Part shown: positions 17,573 to 27,502 of the stretch, piece after piece
Position numbering within the stretch: position 1 is the stretch's first letter
Layout: each line of letters opens with the position of its first letter
Assembly (NCBI RefSeq): GCF_008757455.1
Contig: NZ_VCMV01000021.1
Span: 1-64,000 of the forward strand
Direction of reading: 5' to 3'
Length of the DNA: 64,000 bases
Source of the DNA: Microvirga brassicacearum
GTDB lineage: Bacteria; Pseudomonadota; Alphaproteobacteria; Rhizobiales; Beijerinckiaceae
Program-made: the position numbers and the translations under genes
Notes under the pieces: generated by a model
Told to the model about the DNA's origin: nothing
Databases searched by the model: none
Seen by the model: only the letters and a program-made list of their open reading frames with translations

Positions 17573-19096
17573 CTAGGTTGCGTATTTGGCCCGCAGGTAT
17601 TCGAGATATGGTGCAGGGTCGAGACTGCGGCCGGTTTCCCGTCGGAGCAGTTCGTCCCGCGTGAAACGTCGCCCGTGCCGCCAGATCCTTGTCCTCAGGG
17701 AATCCGCTAGTCCGGTGTAGTCCCCTGCGGCGACTTCAGCATCGAGCGAGGATTGATCCCGGCGCAACGCTTCCATCATTTGTGCCGCCATCACGTTGCC
17801 GATCGTATAGGTCGGGAACGAGCCGATATAGCCCGTCGACCAATGGACGTCCTGGAGCACGCCCCTGGAATCATCGGGAACGTCGAGGCCGAGATCGCGC
17901 TTGATCGCAGCATTCCACGCGGCGGGCAGATCAGTCACGGTCAGTGAACCGTCCATCAATGCGCATTCAAGCTCCACACGCAGCATGATGTGGAAATCAT
18001 AAGTGAGTTCGTCGGCCTCGACGCGGATGAAGCCTGGCTCGACCCGTGTGACGGCGCAATAGAACTCTTCCGCGCTTACATCTCCGAGTTGATCGGAGAA
18101 ACGGCGTTGCAATTCCGGAAAATGCAGGCGCCAGAAAGTGCGGCTCCGCACGACGTGGTTTTCCCATAGGCGCGATTGCGATTCATGCGCCCCAAAGCTC
18201 GTGCCGCCAACCGCGTAGAGCCCGATAAGATCGGTCGCGAACGTGGTGCGGGTATAGGCCGGATCAACTCCTTGTTCATAGAGGGCGTGACCCGTCTCGT
18301 GCGCGGTACCGAACAGCGAGGCCGGCAGGTAATTTCTGCTGTAGCGGGTCGTGATCCGCACGTCGTCCCGCGTGAATGAGACCTCGAAGGGATGCACCGC
18401 GGTGTCCAGCCGCCCCCGCGTGAGATCATAGCCGAGCTTTCCGGCCATGCTCAGGCCAAATGCACGCTGCTCGGCTTCCGGGAAATCGCGACACAAGAAG
18501 TCTGATCGGGGCGCAGGCCGCGACCGGGCAGTCTCAAGGATTGGTTGCATGCCGGCTCGAAGAACATCAAAGAGCCTTCCAAGGCTGGCTGCAGTTTCAC
18601 CTGGCTCGTAGATCGACACCATGGCGTCGTAGGGGTGCTCCCTCCAGCCGATGCAATCGGCATAGGCGCGCGCCAACGCTACCGTTTTCTCAAGATGTGG
18701 CGCGAAAATGGAGAAATCGCTTTTGGCGCGAGCTTCGATCCAGGCCGATTGCGCCATCGTTCGAAGGGCCGCGCGCTCCTGTATCAGGGAGGCTGGCACA
18801 CGGCGGTGATGTTCGAAGGCCTGCCTAGTCTGCGCGACCATCCGGCGCTCGGCCGCGTCCGGCGCCGATGACTCGACCGACCTTTCCGCGGCGGCGAGCG
18901 CGTCCGCCGTCTCGGCAGAAAGCAGAAGGTCGCGGGCGACGCGAGTCAACGTGGCGATCTGGTGTCCACGGTTTTCGGCGCCACCGGCCGGCATCATCGT
19001 GCGTGAATCCCATGTCAGCACCGATGTGGAATTCAACACATCGTTGACGGCCGCGACACGCTCATTCAGCGCGGCGAGAGGAGTTTGCTGTATCAT
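17573..19096 (-). CDS. Metallocarboxypeptidase, M32 (Taq) family
   Basis: 507 aa, the usual M32 length. The zinc site HETGH is at residues 266-270 (GTAHETGHALYEQG), with the third ligand Glu305 in GAHESQSRLWEN. The family signatures YEPGET and RIEADE-like (RVEADELTYDFH) are present. It removes C-terminal residues from peptides in the cytoplasm. It follows the peptide ABC transporter ATPase by 18 nt on the same strand, so it is probably the last gene of that operon and trims imported peptides. Confidence 0.92.
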   Translation of the reverse strand: MIQQTPLAALNERVAAVNDVLNSTSVLTWDSRTMMPAGGAENRGHQIATLTRVARDLLLSAETADALAAAERSVESSAPDAAERRMVAQTRQAFEHHRRVPASLIQERAALRTMAQSAWIEARAKSDFSIFAPHLEKTVALARAYADCIGWREHPYDAMVSIYEPGETAASLGRLFDVLRAGMQPILETARSRPAPRSDFLCRDFPEAEQRAFGLSMAGKLGYDLTRGRLDTAVHPFEVSFTRDDVRITTRYSRNYLPASLFGTAHETGHALYEQGVDPAYTRTTFATDLIGLYAVGGTSFGAHESQSRLWENHVVRSRTFWRLHFPELQRRFSDQLGDVSAEEFYCAVTRVEPGFIRVEADELTYDFHIMLRVELECALMDGSLTVTDLPAAWNAAIKRDLGLDVPDDSRGVLQDVHWSTGYIGSFPTYTIGNVMAAQMMEALRRDQSSLDAEVAAGDYTGLADSLRTRIWRHGRRFTRDELLRRETGRSLDPAPYLEYLRAKYAT

Positions 19097-19114
19097 GATT
19101 GCCGATCCAGGAAG

Positions 19115-20119
19115 TCAGCCGGTTCCGCCGGTATTGAGGTGACATGCCGAAAGGCGACCTTCACCGACCGGCAGCAAGGCGGGAACCTCGTGTCTGCAGC
19201 GCGGCCCTGCGAAGGGGCAGCGCGGATGAAAATGGCAACCGGCGGGCGGGTGCAGCGGCGAAGGAATTTCTCCGGCGATCGGCCGGAAATTCTTTCGGCC
19301 GACACCGACCCGCGGCACGCTCTCGAACAAGGCCCGCGTGTAGGGGTGGTTTGGCGCCGCATAAAGTTCAGGCGTCGGCGCGAGTTCGACGATGCGACCG
19401 AGATACATGATCGCGACACGGTCGGAGACGTGCCGCACAACCCCCAGATCATGGCTGATGAAGATGGCCGTGAGGTCGAGATCGCGCCGCAGGTCCATGA
19501 ACAGGTTCAGCACCTGCGCCTGAATCGAGACATCGAGCGAAGCTACCGGCTCGTCCAGCACCAGGAGATCCGGCTTCATGGCGAGGGCACGCGCAATCGC
19601 GATGCGTTGACGCTGTCCACCCGAGAACTGGTGCGGAAAACGGCGACGATAGCTTGGGTCTAGTCCCACGCGTTCAAGCGTGTTCGCCACATAGGCGTCG
19701 GCGTCGCGCGCTCTTACGATGCGATGGGCGACGGGTCCTTCACCGACCGTATCGCCGATGCGCATGCGAGGGTTGAGGCTCGAGAACGGGTCCTGATGCA
19801 CCATCTGGATGCGCGTGGTGAGCTTGTCCGTACGCCGGCCCTTCTCGCGCGCCACCGGTCCCTTGTCGAACAGCACTTTGCCGTCGCTCGGTGTGTAGAT
19901 CCCGGCAACAATCCGTCCCAGCGTGGACTTGCCGCAACCGGATTCGCCGACCAGACCGACCACCTCGCCCTTGCGGACAGTCAGGCTGACATCGCTGACC
20001 GCGCGGACGATTTCAGTCGTGCGCCCGGCCCCGAGCAGACCCGCGATGCGCTCGCCGATGCTCGGACGCTTTATGAAGCGTTTTGATACGTGGTCGATGT
20101 CGAGGAGAGCGGCTGACAT
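19115..20119 (-). CDS. dppF: Peptide ABC transporter ATPase (DppF/OppF type)
   Basis: 334 aa. Walker [10 protein letters not shown], signature [14 protein letters not shown] and Walker [13 protein letters not shown] are intact. The C-terminal oligopeptide-transport tail ([11 protein letters not shown]) carries the Cys residues typical of DppD/F and OppD/F, which can bind an iron-sulfur cluster. The start at 20119 overlaps the upstream dppD-like gene by 49 nt, implying translational coupling. It powers import together with the next gene upstream. Confidence 0.93.
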   Translation of the reverse strand: MSAALLDIDHVSKRFIKRPSIGERIAGLLGAGRTTEIVRAVSDVSLTVRKGEVVGLVGESGCGKSTLGRIVAGIYTPSDGKVLFDKGPVAREKGRRTDKLTTRIQMVHQDPFSSLNPRMRIGDTVGEGPVAHRIVRARDADAYVANTLERVGLDPSYRRRFPHQFSGGQRQRIAIARALAMKPDLLVLDEPVASLDVSIQAQVLNLFMDLRRDLDLTAIFISHDLGVVRHVSDRVAIMYLGRIVELAPTPELYAAPNHPYTRALFESVPRVGVGRKNFRPIAGEIPSPLHPPAGCHFHPRCPFAGPRCRHEVPALLPVGEGRLSACHLNTGGTG

Positions 20120-21090
20120 GAATCGGGCTCAATCGGATAATGGCAGAGGGCGGTGCGTCCGTCTTCGAAATGCTGGACAGGCGGTGTGGTGTTGCAGGCC
20201 GGCCCCGCTTTGAAACAGCGAGGCGCGAAAGCACAACCCGGCGGCAGATTGGCAAGCGACGGCGCCGAGCCGGGAACTTGCGGCAATCGCTCGCCCGGTT
20301 CGTGCTCGGCCGGCACGGATGCGAGAAGACCCGCGGTGTAGGGATGCCGCGGCGACGCGATGACGTCCGCTGCCGCACCCGTCTCGACCACGCGGCCCGC
20401 ATACATGACGCAGATATCATCGGCGAGGCTTGATACGACCGCGAGATCGTGCGTGACCCACACGAAGGCGGTGCCGGTCTCGTCTGCAAGGCGGCGCACT
20501 TCGGCGAGAATCTGCCCTTGAATCGAAACGTCGAGGGCTGTGGTCGGCTCGTCCGCGATAATCACGGCCGGCTTGTGCAACAGCGCAATCGCAATCGCCA
20601 CGCGCTGGCGCATGCCACCGGAGAGCTGGTGCGGATAGGCGTCGAGGCGTTCCTCGGGACTAGGGATGCCAACCGTCGCAAGCGCATCGCGGGCGCGGCT
20701 CCGCGCAACTTTGCGCGAAACATTATCGTGGGCGCGGACCGCCGCGATCATTTGCGTCGACACCTTGAGCACCGGGTTCAAGGTCATCATCGGGTCCTGG
20801 AAGACCATCGCGATCTGCGCGCCCCGGACGCGGCGTATCTGCTCGCCTTTGAGCTTTGTCAGATCGACGCCGTTGAGCAGCACTTCGCCGCCCGCGATTC
20901 GCCCCGGCAGCTCGATGAGGCCGAGAATGGAATAGCCGGTGACGCTTTTGCCCGAACCCGATTCGCCAACGAGGCCGAGGATGCGGCCACGGCCAACCTC
21001 GAAGGTCACGCCGTCGACGGCCTTGACGATGCCGGCGCGGACTGCGAACTCGGTTCGCAGGTCCTTGACGCGAAGAACTGGCTCACTCAT
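20071..21090 (-). CDS. dppD: Peptide ABC transporter ATPase (DppD/OppD type)
   Basis: 339 aa. Walker [12 protein letters not shown], signature [15 protein letters not shown] and Walker [13 protein letters not shown] are present, followed by the oligopeptide tail ([14 protein letters not shown]). The N-terminus overlaps the permease stop in an ATGA. It forms the heterodimeric motor with the DppF-type protein. Confidence 0.93.
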   Translation of the reverse strand: MSEPVLRVKDLRTEFAVRAGIVKAVDGVTFEVGRGRILGLVGESGSGKSVTGYSILGLIELPGRIAGGEVLLNGVDLTKLKGEQIRRVRGAQIAMVFQDPMMTLNPVLKVSTQMIAAVRAHDNVSRKVARSRARDALATVGIPSPEERLDAYPHQLSGGMRQRVAIAIALLHKPAVIIADEPTTALDVSIQGQILAEVRRLADETGTAFVWVTHDLAVVSSLADDICVMYAGRVVETGAAADVIASPRHPYTAGLLASVPAEHEPGERLPQVPGSAPSLANLPPGCAFAPRCFKAGPACNTTPPVQHFEDGRTALCHYPIEPDSCQPLSSTSTTYQNAS

Positions 21091-21980
21091 CGGCTGCGCC
21101 TAGGGTTGAGGACGTAGCGAACCTGATCGCCCACGAGATTGATGGCCACCACCGTGAGCATCAGGGCGATGCCCGGGTAGATCGAGATCCAGTACCGGCC
21201 CGAAAGCAGAAACTGAAAGCCGTTGGAAATCAGCGACCCTAGCGACGGCTGGGTCAATGGCAGCCCCAGCCCCAGAAACGACAACGTGGCCTCCAGCGCG
21301 ATGGAGTTCGCAACCTGCACCGTCGCCACCACGATCAGGGGCGGCAGCGCATTGGGCAACAGATGGCGAAACAGCACCTGTCGCGCAGGCAACGGCGTCG
21401 AGAGCGCGGCCTCGATATAATCCTTGCTGCGTTCGGCGCTGGCCGCCCCGTGCGTGGTACGCGCAAAGTAGGCGTATTGCGCCAACGTCAATGCCGTCAC
21501 GAGTTGCGGCAACCCCTGTCCCAGCATGGCAACGAGCACCAGGGCGAGCAGGATCGCCGGTAGAGAAAGCTGGAGATCGATGATGCGCATGATCACCGCC
21601 TCGATCCGTCCACCGTAATAGGCGGCCATCAGGCCGACCACGCCGCCGAGCAGCAACGCGAACGTGCCCGCAAGGACGCCGACAATGAGGCTCGTGCGCA
21701 GGCCAAAGAGAATGGCCGAGAAGACATCCCGTCCCGCAGCGTCCGTGCCGAGCCAGTGAACATAGCCGCCCGACCCGGTTTCGCCCGGCGTCAACCGCGC
21801 ATCGAACAGATCGAGCGTTTCCTGGTTGTAGGGATCCTGTGGCGCGATCAGCGGCGCGAAAATCGCCATCAGCACGACCGACACGATGATGATGAGCGCC
21901 GCCAACGCGACGGGGCTCTGCTTGTAATCCTGCCAGAAGTTGAAAAGCCTGCTCCAGCGGGTTTCGGGGGCGAGGCTCAT
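21087..21980 (-). CDS. dppC: Peptide ABC transporter permease (DppC/OppC type)
   Basis: 297 aa with an N-terminal membrane segment, a periplasmic loop (HWLGTDAAGRDVFSAILFG is the DppC/OppC hallmark) and about five further membrane helices. The EAA-like coupling loop (EAALSTPLPARQVLFRHLLPNA) contacts the ATPases. The ATGA overlaps on both sides show one tight operon. Confidence 0.92.
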   Translation of the reverse strand: MSLAPETRWSRLFNFWQDYKQSPVALAALIIIVSVVLMAIFAPLIAPQDPYNQETLDLFDARLTPGETGSGGYVHWLGTDAAGRDVFSAILFGLRTSLIVGVLAGTFALLLGGVVGLMAAYYGGRIEAVIMRIIDLQLSLPAILLALVLVAMLGQGLPQLVTALTLAQYAYFARTTHGAASAERSKDYIEAALSTPLPARQVLFRHLLPNALPPLIVVATVQVANSIALEATLSFLGLGLPLTQPSLGSLISNGFQFLLSGRYWISIYPGIALMLTVVAINLVGDQVRYVLNPRRSR

Positions 21981-22951
21981 GATGCGGCCCTCACGCGGAT
22001 GCGGGGATCCAGTTGGCCGTAGATCAGGTCGACGACGAGGTTGATCAACACGAACAGAAATACCACGAGAATGAGATAGGCGACCATCACCGGACGATCG
22101 AGGACGGTGATGGAATCGATGATGAGCTTGCCCATGCCGGGCCAGTTGAACACGGTCTCGGTCACGACCGCGAAGGCGAGCGTCGAACCAAGTTCAAGCC
22201 CAAAGACGGTGACGATCGGAATCGAAATGTTTTTCAGGACGTGAAGTCCGACGACCTTGCGCTCGGAAAGGCCCTGAGCGCGCGCGAACCGCACATAATC
22301 GGAACTCATCACCTCCACCGTGCCAGAACGCGTCAGGCGAATCAGAAGTCCGAGCTTGAACAGCGCGAGATTGAATGCCGGCAGGATGATGTAGCTCAAA
22401 CCCTCCATCGACCCGATGGAAAGCTTCATCCCGAGGAAATCGGTGACCGGCCCGCGCCCGCCCGATGGCAGCCAACCCAATTCGACCGCGAAGGCCATGA
22501 TGAGCAGCAGGCCGACCCAGAAGGTCGGCACGCTGAAGCCGAGAACCGACAGGCCCATGATGAATTTCGACGAGATCGCATCGGGCTTGTAGCCGGCCCA
22601 AAGGCCGAGAGGAATGCCGAGCAATGTGGCGATCAGCATCGCGCTGACGGCCAGTTCGAGGGTCGCCGGCATGCGCGAGAAGATCAGTCCTATCACCGGC
22701 AGCCGGTAGATGAAGGATTCGCCGAGATCTCCTCTGAGCATATTGCCCATGAAGATGAAATATTGCTCGATTAGCGGCCTGTCGAAGCCGTAGCGCTGAA
22801 TGAGTGCCTCACGCAACGCTTGGTCGGACGCGGGATCGATCATCACGTCGATCGGATTGCCGATGGCGTAGACGCCAACGAACACGATCACCGACATCGC
22901 GATGATCACCAGAAGCGCCTGCAGGATGCGCTGAATAAAGAAGCCGATCAT
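21977..22951 (-). CDS. dppB: Peptide ABC transporter permease (DppB/OppB type)
   Basis: 324 aa. About six membrane helices start with FIQRILQALLVIIAMSVIVF, the typical DppB N-terminus. The C-terminal ETVFNWPGMGKLIIDSI is the conserved OppB/DppB coupling segment. It follows the binding-protein gene by 77 nt. Confidence 0.92.
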   Translation of the reverse strand: MIGFFIQRILQALLVIIAMSVIVFVGVYAIGNPIDVMIDPASDQALREALIQRYGFDRPLIEQYFIFMGNMLRGDLGESFIYRLPVIGLIFSRMPATLELAVSAMLIATLLGIPLGLWAGYKPDAISSKFIMGLSVLGFSVPTFWVGLLLIMAFAVELGWLPSGGRGPVTDFLGMKLSIGSMEGLSYIILPAFNLALFKLGLLIRLTRSGTVEVMSSDYVRFARAQGLSERKVVGLHVLKNISIPIVTVFGLELGSTLAFAVVTETVFNWPGMGKLIIDSITVLDRPVMVAYLILVVFLFVLINLVVDLIYGQLDPRIRVRAAS

Positions 22952-23028
22952 ACTTGCCCATGCGGGGTTGAAGACACGTCAGTCAAGGAACGACCGGCCG
23001 TTTGCCAGGGCCGGCCGCAGGGTGGCGA

Positions 23029-24609
23029 TCAGCTCTTGGGCTTGATCTCGTAGGCGAGCGTCTCCTGATCGACCCGCGCCGGGATTGTCATCGTGCCCTT
23101 CTTGGCAGCCCAGACGGTCTGGAGCTGCACTGTCGGGATCAGCGCCCGGTCCGTCATGGAAACGTCGGTTACCTTCTCGAACAAGGCGCGACGCTTGGCG
23201 TCGTCCATGGTGCGGCTGCCGTCCTCGAGAAGCTTGTCCACTTCCGGATTCGAGTAGCCCTGCTTGTTGAACGCGCCGAGGCCGGTGGACGGATCGGCCG
23301 TGTGAACCAGCGAACCATAGGTGTAGCTTGCCTCACCCGTCAGCGTACCCCAGCCGCTCATCCAGAGGCTGAACTCACCCTTCTGCTGGGCGGGGAAAAA
23401 CACTGTGCCGTTGAGGGCATTGGCGTTCACCTTCAGGCCAGCGCGCGCCCACATCTGCGAGAGCGCTTCACAAACCGCCGAGTCGCCGGGCAGGCGATTG
23501 TTGGTGCAGTGAAAGTCGATCTCGAAACCCTTCGGATATCCGGCATCGGCCAGAAGCTGCTTTGCCTTGGCGACGTCGTAAGGGCGCTCCGGCAGGCTCT
23601 TGCTGCCACCGAAGAAGCTTGTCGGCATCAACTGGTTCGCCGGACGCCCGAGGCCTTCAAGCACGACACGCACGAGCGTCTTGCGATCGATGGCAAGGTC
23701 CATCGCCTCGCGAACCTTGGGGTCACGGAGCGGGTTGGCGGTGATTTCCTTGCCGTCCACCTTCACCGGTTTCGGCAACGTTTCCTTCACGTTCGGCGTG
23801 ATGTTCAGAAAGTAGACGGAATCGGCCACAAAGGTGTCGACGCTCTTGTCCTTTTGCATCGACGCGTAGTCGGTCGCCGGCACATAGTTGACAAGATCGA
23901 CCTGGCCGGACTTCAGCGCCGCCATGCGGGCCGGATCGTTCGGGATCTCCTTGCGGACGACCTTTTGCCAGGGCTGCTTGTCGCCCCAATAGCCATCGAA
24001 GCGCTCGACGACCAGATCACCCTTCGGCTCCCACGAGAGGAACTTGTACGGGCCTGTGCCGATGGCGGCCTTGCCGGAATTGAACTGTTCGTTGCGCGCA
24101 TCCATGCCGATCGATTTCGACACGACAAACAGGCGGATGAAGTCGTTCGGCAGTGTCGGCGCGGCAACCTTCGTCTTCACATGCAGGGTGTACTTGTCTT
24201 TGACTTCCGTCTCTTTCACCTGCTTGGTGTAGATGGTCATGCTCATCGGGCCGGTGACCACCGGAATGCGGTCGATGGAGAATTTCACGTCCTCTGCGGT
24301 CAGCTCCGAACCGTCGTGAAACTTCACACCTTCGCGAATTTTGAACTCCCACGTCGTTTCATCGACGGGCTTCCACGAGACCGCAAGACCGGGCTTCATC
24401 TGCAGGTTTTCGTCGGCCATCACCAGCGTGTCGAACACGTGGCGAAGGGCTTCGGCCTGACTGCCTAGGGTCGACCAATGCGGGTCGATCGAGTCCGGGC
24501 CGGCGCGAACGCCCATGGTCAGCGTCTGAGCCGAAACCGTGCCGCCGAGCATGGTCCCGAGAAGAAGAGCAGCGGCGAGCGCCCCGCCAAGCTTGAACGT
24601 TTGTTTCAT
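23029..24609 (-). CDS. dppA: Peptide-type ABC substrate-binding protein (SBP family 5)
   Basis: 526 aa from the ATG at 24609; a TTG one codon earlier is also open. AGGGG lies eight bases upstream. A Sec signal peptide ends near TVSAQT. The family 5 signature region (TMGVRAGPDSIDPHW, WEFKIREGVKFHDG, YDVAKAKQLLADAGYP) is clear. It is periplasmic and sets substrate specificity; family 5 binds di- and oligopeptides but also nickel, opines and glutathione. It is the first gene of the leftward operon, divergent from the GntR regulator. Confidence 0.92.
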   Translation of the reverse strand: MKQTFKLGGALAAALLLGTMLGGTVSAQTLTMGVRAGPDSIDPHWSTLGSQAEALRHVFDTLVMADENLQMKPGLAVSWKPVDETTWEFKIREGVKFHDGSELTAEDVKFSIDRIPVVTGPMSMTIYTKQVKETEVKDKYTLHVKTKVAAPTLPNDFIRLFVVSKSIGMDARNEQFNSGKAAIGTGPYKFLSWEPKGDLVVERFDGYWGDKQPWQKVVRKEIPNDPARMAALKSGQVDLVNYVPATDYASMQKDKSVDTFVADSVYFLNITPNVKETLPKPVKVDGKEITANPLRDPKVREAMDLAIDRKTLVRVVLEGLGRPANQLMPTSFFGGSKSLPERPYDVAKAKQLLADAGYPKGFEIDFHCTNNRLPGDSAVCEALSQMWARAGLKVNANALNGTVFFPAQQKGEFSLWMSGWGTLTGEASYTYGSLVHTADPSTGLGAFNKQGYSNPEVDKLLEDGSRTMDDAKRRALFEKVTDVSMTDRALIPTVQLQTVWAAKKGTMTIPARVDQETLAYEIKPKS

Positions 24610-24626
24610 CAAATATCCCCTCTTGC

Positions 24627-24659
24627 TAAGAACCGGTCTTTTCGTCCAATGTGTTCTTA
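24627..24659. promoter_or_regulatory. Candidate operator: TAAGAAC-N19-GTTCTTA
   Basis: A perfect 7-bp inverted repeat (24627-24633 and 24653-24659) lies in the 102-nt gap between the divergent dppA-like and GntR genes. The AT-rich stretch to its right could hold both promoters. It is a plausible site for the GntR protein, by position only. Confidence 0.45.
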
Positions 24660-24711
24660 TCGATTATGACGGTAGGTCGCCAAACCCGCAAAAGTCAACA
24701 GCAACGTATAG

Positions 24712-25779
24712 ATGACACATAATAACTCTACTGTTGCAAATGCCGACTGTGACAGCCCGATAGAACGGTCCAACGGCGAGACGATTCTTGTCGGGCTTGC
24801 CGGATCGCTTGATCGCACGCTCCCCGTTCCGTTGGGCGTGCAGCTCCGCGGTTTGATCGAGTTCGGCATCGCGCTCGGCGAATTGCCGTCGGGCGTGCGC
24901 CTGCCGTCGGTACGCGAACTCGCCGAACGAGCCGGCATCGCGCCGATGACCGTTGCGACGGTTTATCGCGAATTGCGCGAATCCGGACTGATCGAATCGA
25001 AGCCCGGTGCCGGCACCTATGTGGGCGACGGTCATAGCAGCGACGGCCTGCGCTCCTCCGCGATGCGCAAGCTGCAGCGCCGCATCGATGGGTTGTTCAA
25101 TGAGGCTGAACAACTCGGCCTCGCGCCGTCCCTGGTCGCCTCCTTGGTGAATGCCCGCGCGGCGCGGGGCCGCTCATCCCTGCGTCCGTTGCGCATCGTC
25201 ATGGTGGGGAACTTCATCGACACGACGCAGCAATATGTCGATTGCATCCGCGGGCACCTCGGCGGCGGCGATACCATTGTGGCCACCACGGTCAGCGCAA
25301 TCGAAAAGGCCGTATCCGAACCCCTTCCCTATGATTTGTGCGTGACGCTGGCCCATCGTCGCGGTGAGGTCGAAAACCTGCTGCCCGCCGGCATACCAGT
25401 GGTGGGCCTGAGTTTCATTCCCGCGGAGGAGACTCGCGCACTCCTCGCCGTCATCGATCCGATGGCTCGCATCGGCATCGTGTCGATTTTTCCAGAATTC
25501 ATGGCGCTTATGAAACCGGGCGTCTTGCGTTTTACGCCGCACGTCTCGGATGCCGAAGTCCGACTTGTCACCGCTCCGGACCTCAAGGAATTTCTGCTAG
25601 GCTTGGATGTGCTGGTCTATGCCAGTGGCGCCGAACCCATTTTGAAGGACCTGCCGTCCGGCCGGCAGGCCATCGAGTTCCGATACGTGCCCGACCCGCA
25701 CGCTATTCGGCAAACCCTGATCCCGGCGCTGGAGCGTCTGCGCACCGAAGCCGTCACCAAAGAGGAAAAGCCTTCATGA
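24712..25779 (+). CDS. GntR-family transcriptional regulator with ligand-binding domain
   Basis: 355 aa. A winged helix-turn-helix of the GntR type spans about 35-105 (LPSVRELAERAGIAPMTVATVYRELRESGLI, quoted here in part: SVRELAERAGIAPMTVATVY). The C-terminal part (IVMVGNFIDTTQQYVDCI, VVGLSFIPAEETRALL, GIVSIFPEFMALM) looks like a periplasmic-binding or LacI-type sensor fold rather than the FCD, UTRA or aminotransferase domains. It is the first gene of the rightward operon and overlaps the creatininase gene by ATGA, so it is likely autoregulated with its target genes on both sides. Confidence 0.82.
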   Translation: MTHNNSTVANADCDSPIERSNGETILVGLAGSLDRTLPVPLGVQLRGLIEFGIALGELPSGVRLPSVRELAERAGIAPMTVATVYRELRESGLIESKPGAGTYVGDGHSSDGLRSSAMRKLQRRIDGLFNEAEQLGLAPSLVASLVNARAARGRSSLRPLRIVMVGNFIDTTQQYVDCIRGHLGGGDTIVATTVSAIEKAVSEPLPYDLCVTLAHRRGEVENLLPAGIPVVGLSFIPAEETRALLAVIDPMARIGIVSIFPEFMALMKPGVLRFTPHVSDAEVRLVTAPDLKEFLLGLDVLVYASGAEPILKDLPSGRQAIEFRYVPDPHAIRQTLIPALERLRTEAVTKEEKPS

Positions 25780-26471
25780 AGATCAGCGACATGAACTGGC
25801 TTCAGGTTGAACAATACCTGAAGTCGGACGACCGCGCGGTGGTGCCGCTCGGCTGCACCGAACAGCATGCCTTCCTGAGCCTCTCGGTCGACAGCATCCT
25901 GGCTGAGCGCGTCGCCGTCGAGGCCGCGGAACCTTTGGGCGTTCCAGTGTTTCCAGTCGTTGCCTATGGCATCACGCCATCTTTCATGGCCTATCCCGGC
26001 ACGGTTTCGCTGAAGGCTGAAACATACCTGCGTATCCTCACCGATATGCTTGACAGCCTGCGCAGCACCGGCTTTCGCCGCATTCTTTTCGTCAACGGTC
26101 ATGGCGGCAATTCGCCTGGTCAAAGCGCGGCGCTCGAATGGATGGGCAGGAACACCGATTGCCGCGTCCGCTTCCACAATTGGTGGAACGCGCCCCGCAC
26201 CTTCGAGAAGGTGAAGGAGATCGATCCCGTCGCGTCTCACGCCTCCTGGATGGAAAATTTCCCGTGGACGCGGCTGGCCGGCATCGAACAGCCGGACCAT
26301 CAAAAGCCGATGGTGGATCTCGAGCGCATGCGGAGTTTCGGACCCGAAGGCGTCCGCGAGATGCTCGGTGATGGCAATTTCGGCGGCCGCTACCAGCGCC
26401 CGGACGAAGACATGAACGCTATCTGGTCGGTGGCACTGGAGGAAACCCGCGCGCTGATCGAGACCTGGTGA
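25776..26471 (+). CDS. Creatininase-family metal-dependent amidohydrolase
   Basis: 231 aa. Metal ligands of the creatininase fold can be placed: Glu29 and His31 (GCTEQHAF), Asp39 (LSVDS) and His109 (FVNGHGGN). The usual EQHGPHLP is altered to EQHAFLSL. Family members hydrolyse cyclic amides (creatinine), formamides or peptide-like bonds (MftE). The substrate here is unknown. It is the first enzyme of the operon after the regulator. Confidence 0.85.
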   Translation: MKISDMNWLQVEQYLKSDDRAVVPLGCTEQHAFLSLSVDSILAERVAVEAAEPLGVPVFPVVAYGITPSFMAYPGTVSLKAETYLRILTDMLDSLRSTGFRRILFVNGHGGNSPGQSAALEWMGRNTDCRVRFHNWWNAPRTFEKVKEIDPVASHASWMENFPWTRLAGIEQPDHQKPMVDLERMRSFGPEGVREMLGDGNFGGRYQRPDEDMNAIWSVALEETRALIETW

Positions 26472-27502
26472 TGCAGGACTCCGTCACAAATCAAAACACC
26501 ATTCTGATCTGGGGTGCTGGCGCCATCGGCGGCACGCTCGGCGCCTATCTGGCGCGCGCGGGCGAGGACGTGTTGCTCGTCGACATCGTCGAGCAACACG
26601 TCGAGGCCATGAACCGCGACGGACTCGTCATCGATGGGCCCGTCGAAGCTTTCACCCAAAGGGTCCGCGCCACGACGCCTGAAGGCGTGCGGGGCCAGTT
26701 CAAGCGCATCATCCTCGCCGTCAAGGCGCACCACACTCGGGACGCAGTGCGCGCGCTCAAGCCGCACCTGGCGAAAGATGGCTCAGTGCTCTCTGCGCAG
26801 AACGGTCTGAACGAGATCGTCATCGCCGAAGAAATTGGCCAGGAACGCACGGTTGGCTGCTTTGTGAATTTCGGCGCGGATTGGCTGGAGCCAGGCCGTA
26901 TTCTCTTCGGTAATCGCGCAACCGTGGCGGTCGGCGAAATCAGCGACAGCGAACCGCGTGCGGCCCGGGATTATCACCGGCTGCTGTCGATCTTTGAACC
27001 CGATGCGGTGCTCACCGACAACATCTGGGGCTATCTCTGGGGCAAGCTTGGTTACGGCGCCATCCTGTTTGCAACTGCGCTGACGAACGAGTCAATGTCG
27101 GACAACCTTGCGTCGCAGCGGCACTTTCAGGTCTTCAACCGCCTCGGCCGCGAAGTGATGGCCGTGGCCCTCGCGCGCCATGTCACACCTCTGGGTTTCA
27201 ACGGCTTCGATCCCGCCGCGTTCATGCCCGACGCTGATGAGAACGCGGCGCGCCGCTCGGTCGCCGACATGGAGGAGTTCAACCGGCATACTGCCAAAAC
27301 CCATTCGGGCATCTGGCGCGATCTTGCGGTCCGTAAGCGGAAAACGGAAGTGGATGCGCAAATTGCCATCATCGCAACACTGGGCGCGGAGGCCCGCGTC
27401 AAGACGCCCACGATCGACAGGTTGGTCGAGCTGATCCACGACATCGAGGACGGCCGGCGCGAGCAATCCTGGGTCACGCTGGATTTGATGCTGCAGCCAT
27501 GA
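26471..27502 (+). CDS. Ketopantoate-reductase-family dehydrogenase
   Basis: 343 aa from the ATG that overlaps the upstream TGA (tgATG); a GTG one codon earlier is possible. The NAD(P) motif is IWGAGAIGGTLGAYLARAG. The C-terminal helical domain has the catalytic-type Lys region (GYLWGKLGYGAILFATAL). At 343 aa it is longer than PanE (about 300). The context (no pan genes, amide hydrolases around) suggests that it oxidises or reduces a catabolic intermediate rather than ketopantoate. Confidence 0.85.
   Translation: MQDSVTNQNTILIWGAGAIGGTLGAYLARAGEDVLLVDIVEQHVEAMNRDGLVIDGPVEAFTQRVRATTPEGVRGQFKRIILAVKAHHTRDAVRALKPHLAKDGSVLSAQNGLNEIVIAEEIGQERTVGCFVNFGADWLEPGRILFGNRATVAVGEISDSEPRAARDYHRLLSIFEPDAVLTDNIWGYLWGKLGYGAILFATALTNESMSDNLASQRHFQVFNRLGREVMAVALARHVTPLGFNGFDPAAFMPDADENAARRSVADMEEFNRHTAKTHSGIWRDLAVRKRKTEVDAQIAIIATLGAEARVKTPTIDRLVELIHDIEDGRREQSWVTLDLMLQP

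Noticed and set aside
23002-24468. 488-aa plus-strand open frame
   Set aside because: Shadow on the complementary strand of the dppA-like binding-protein gene, which has a clear signal peptide and family motifs.
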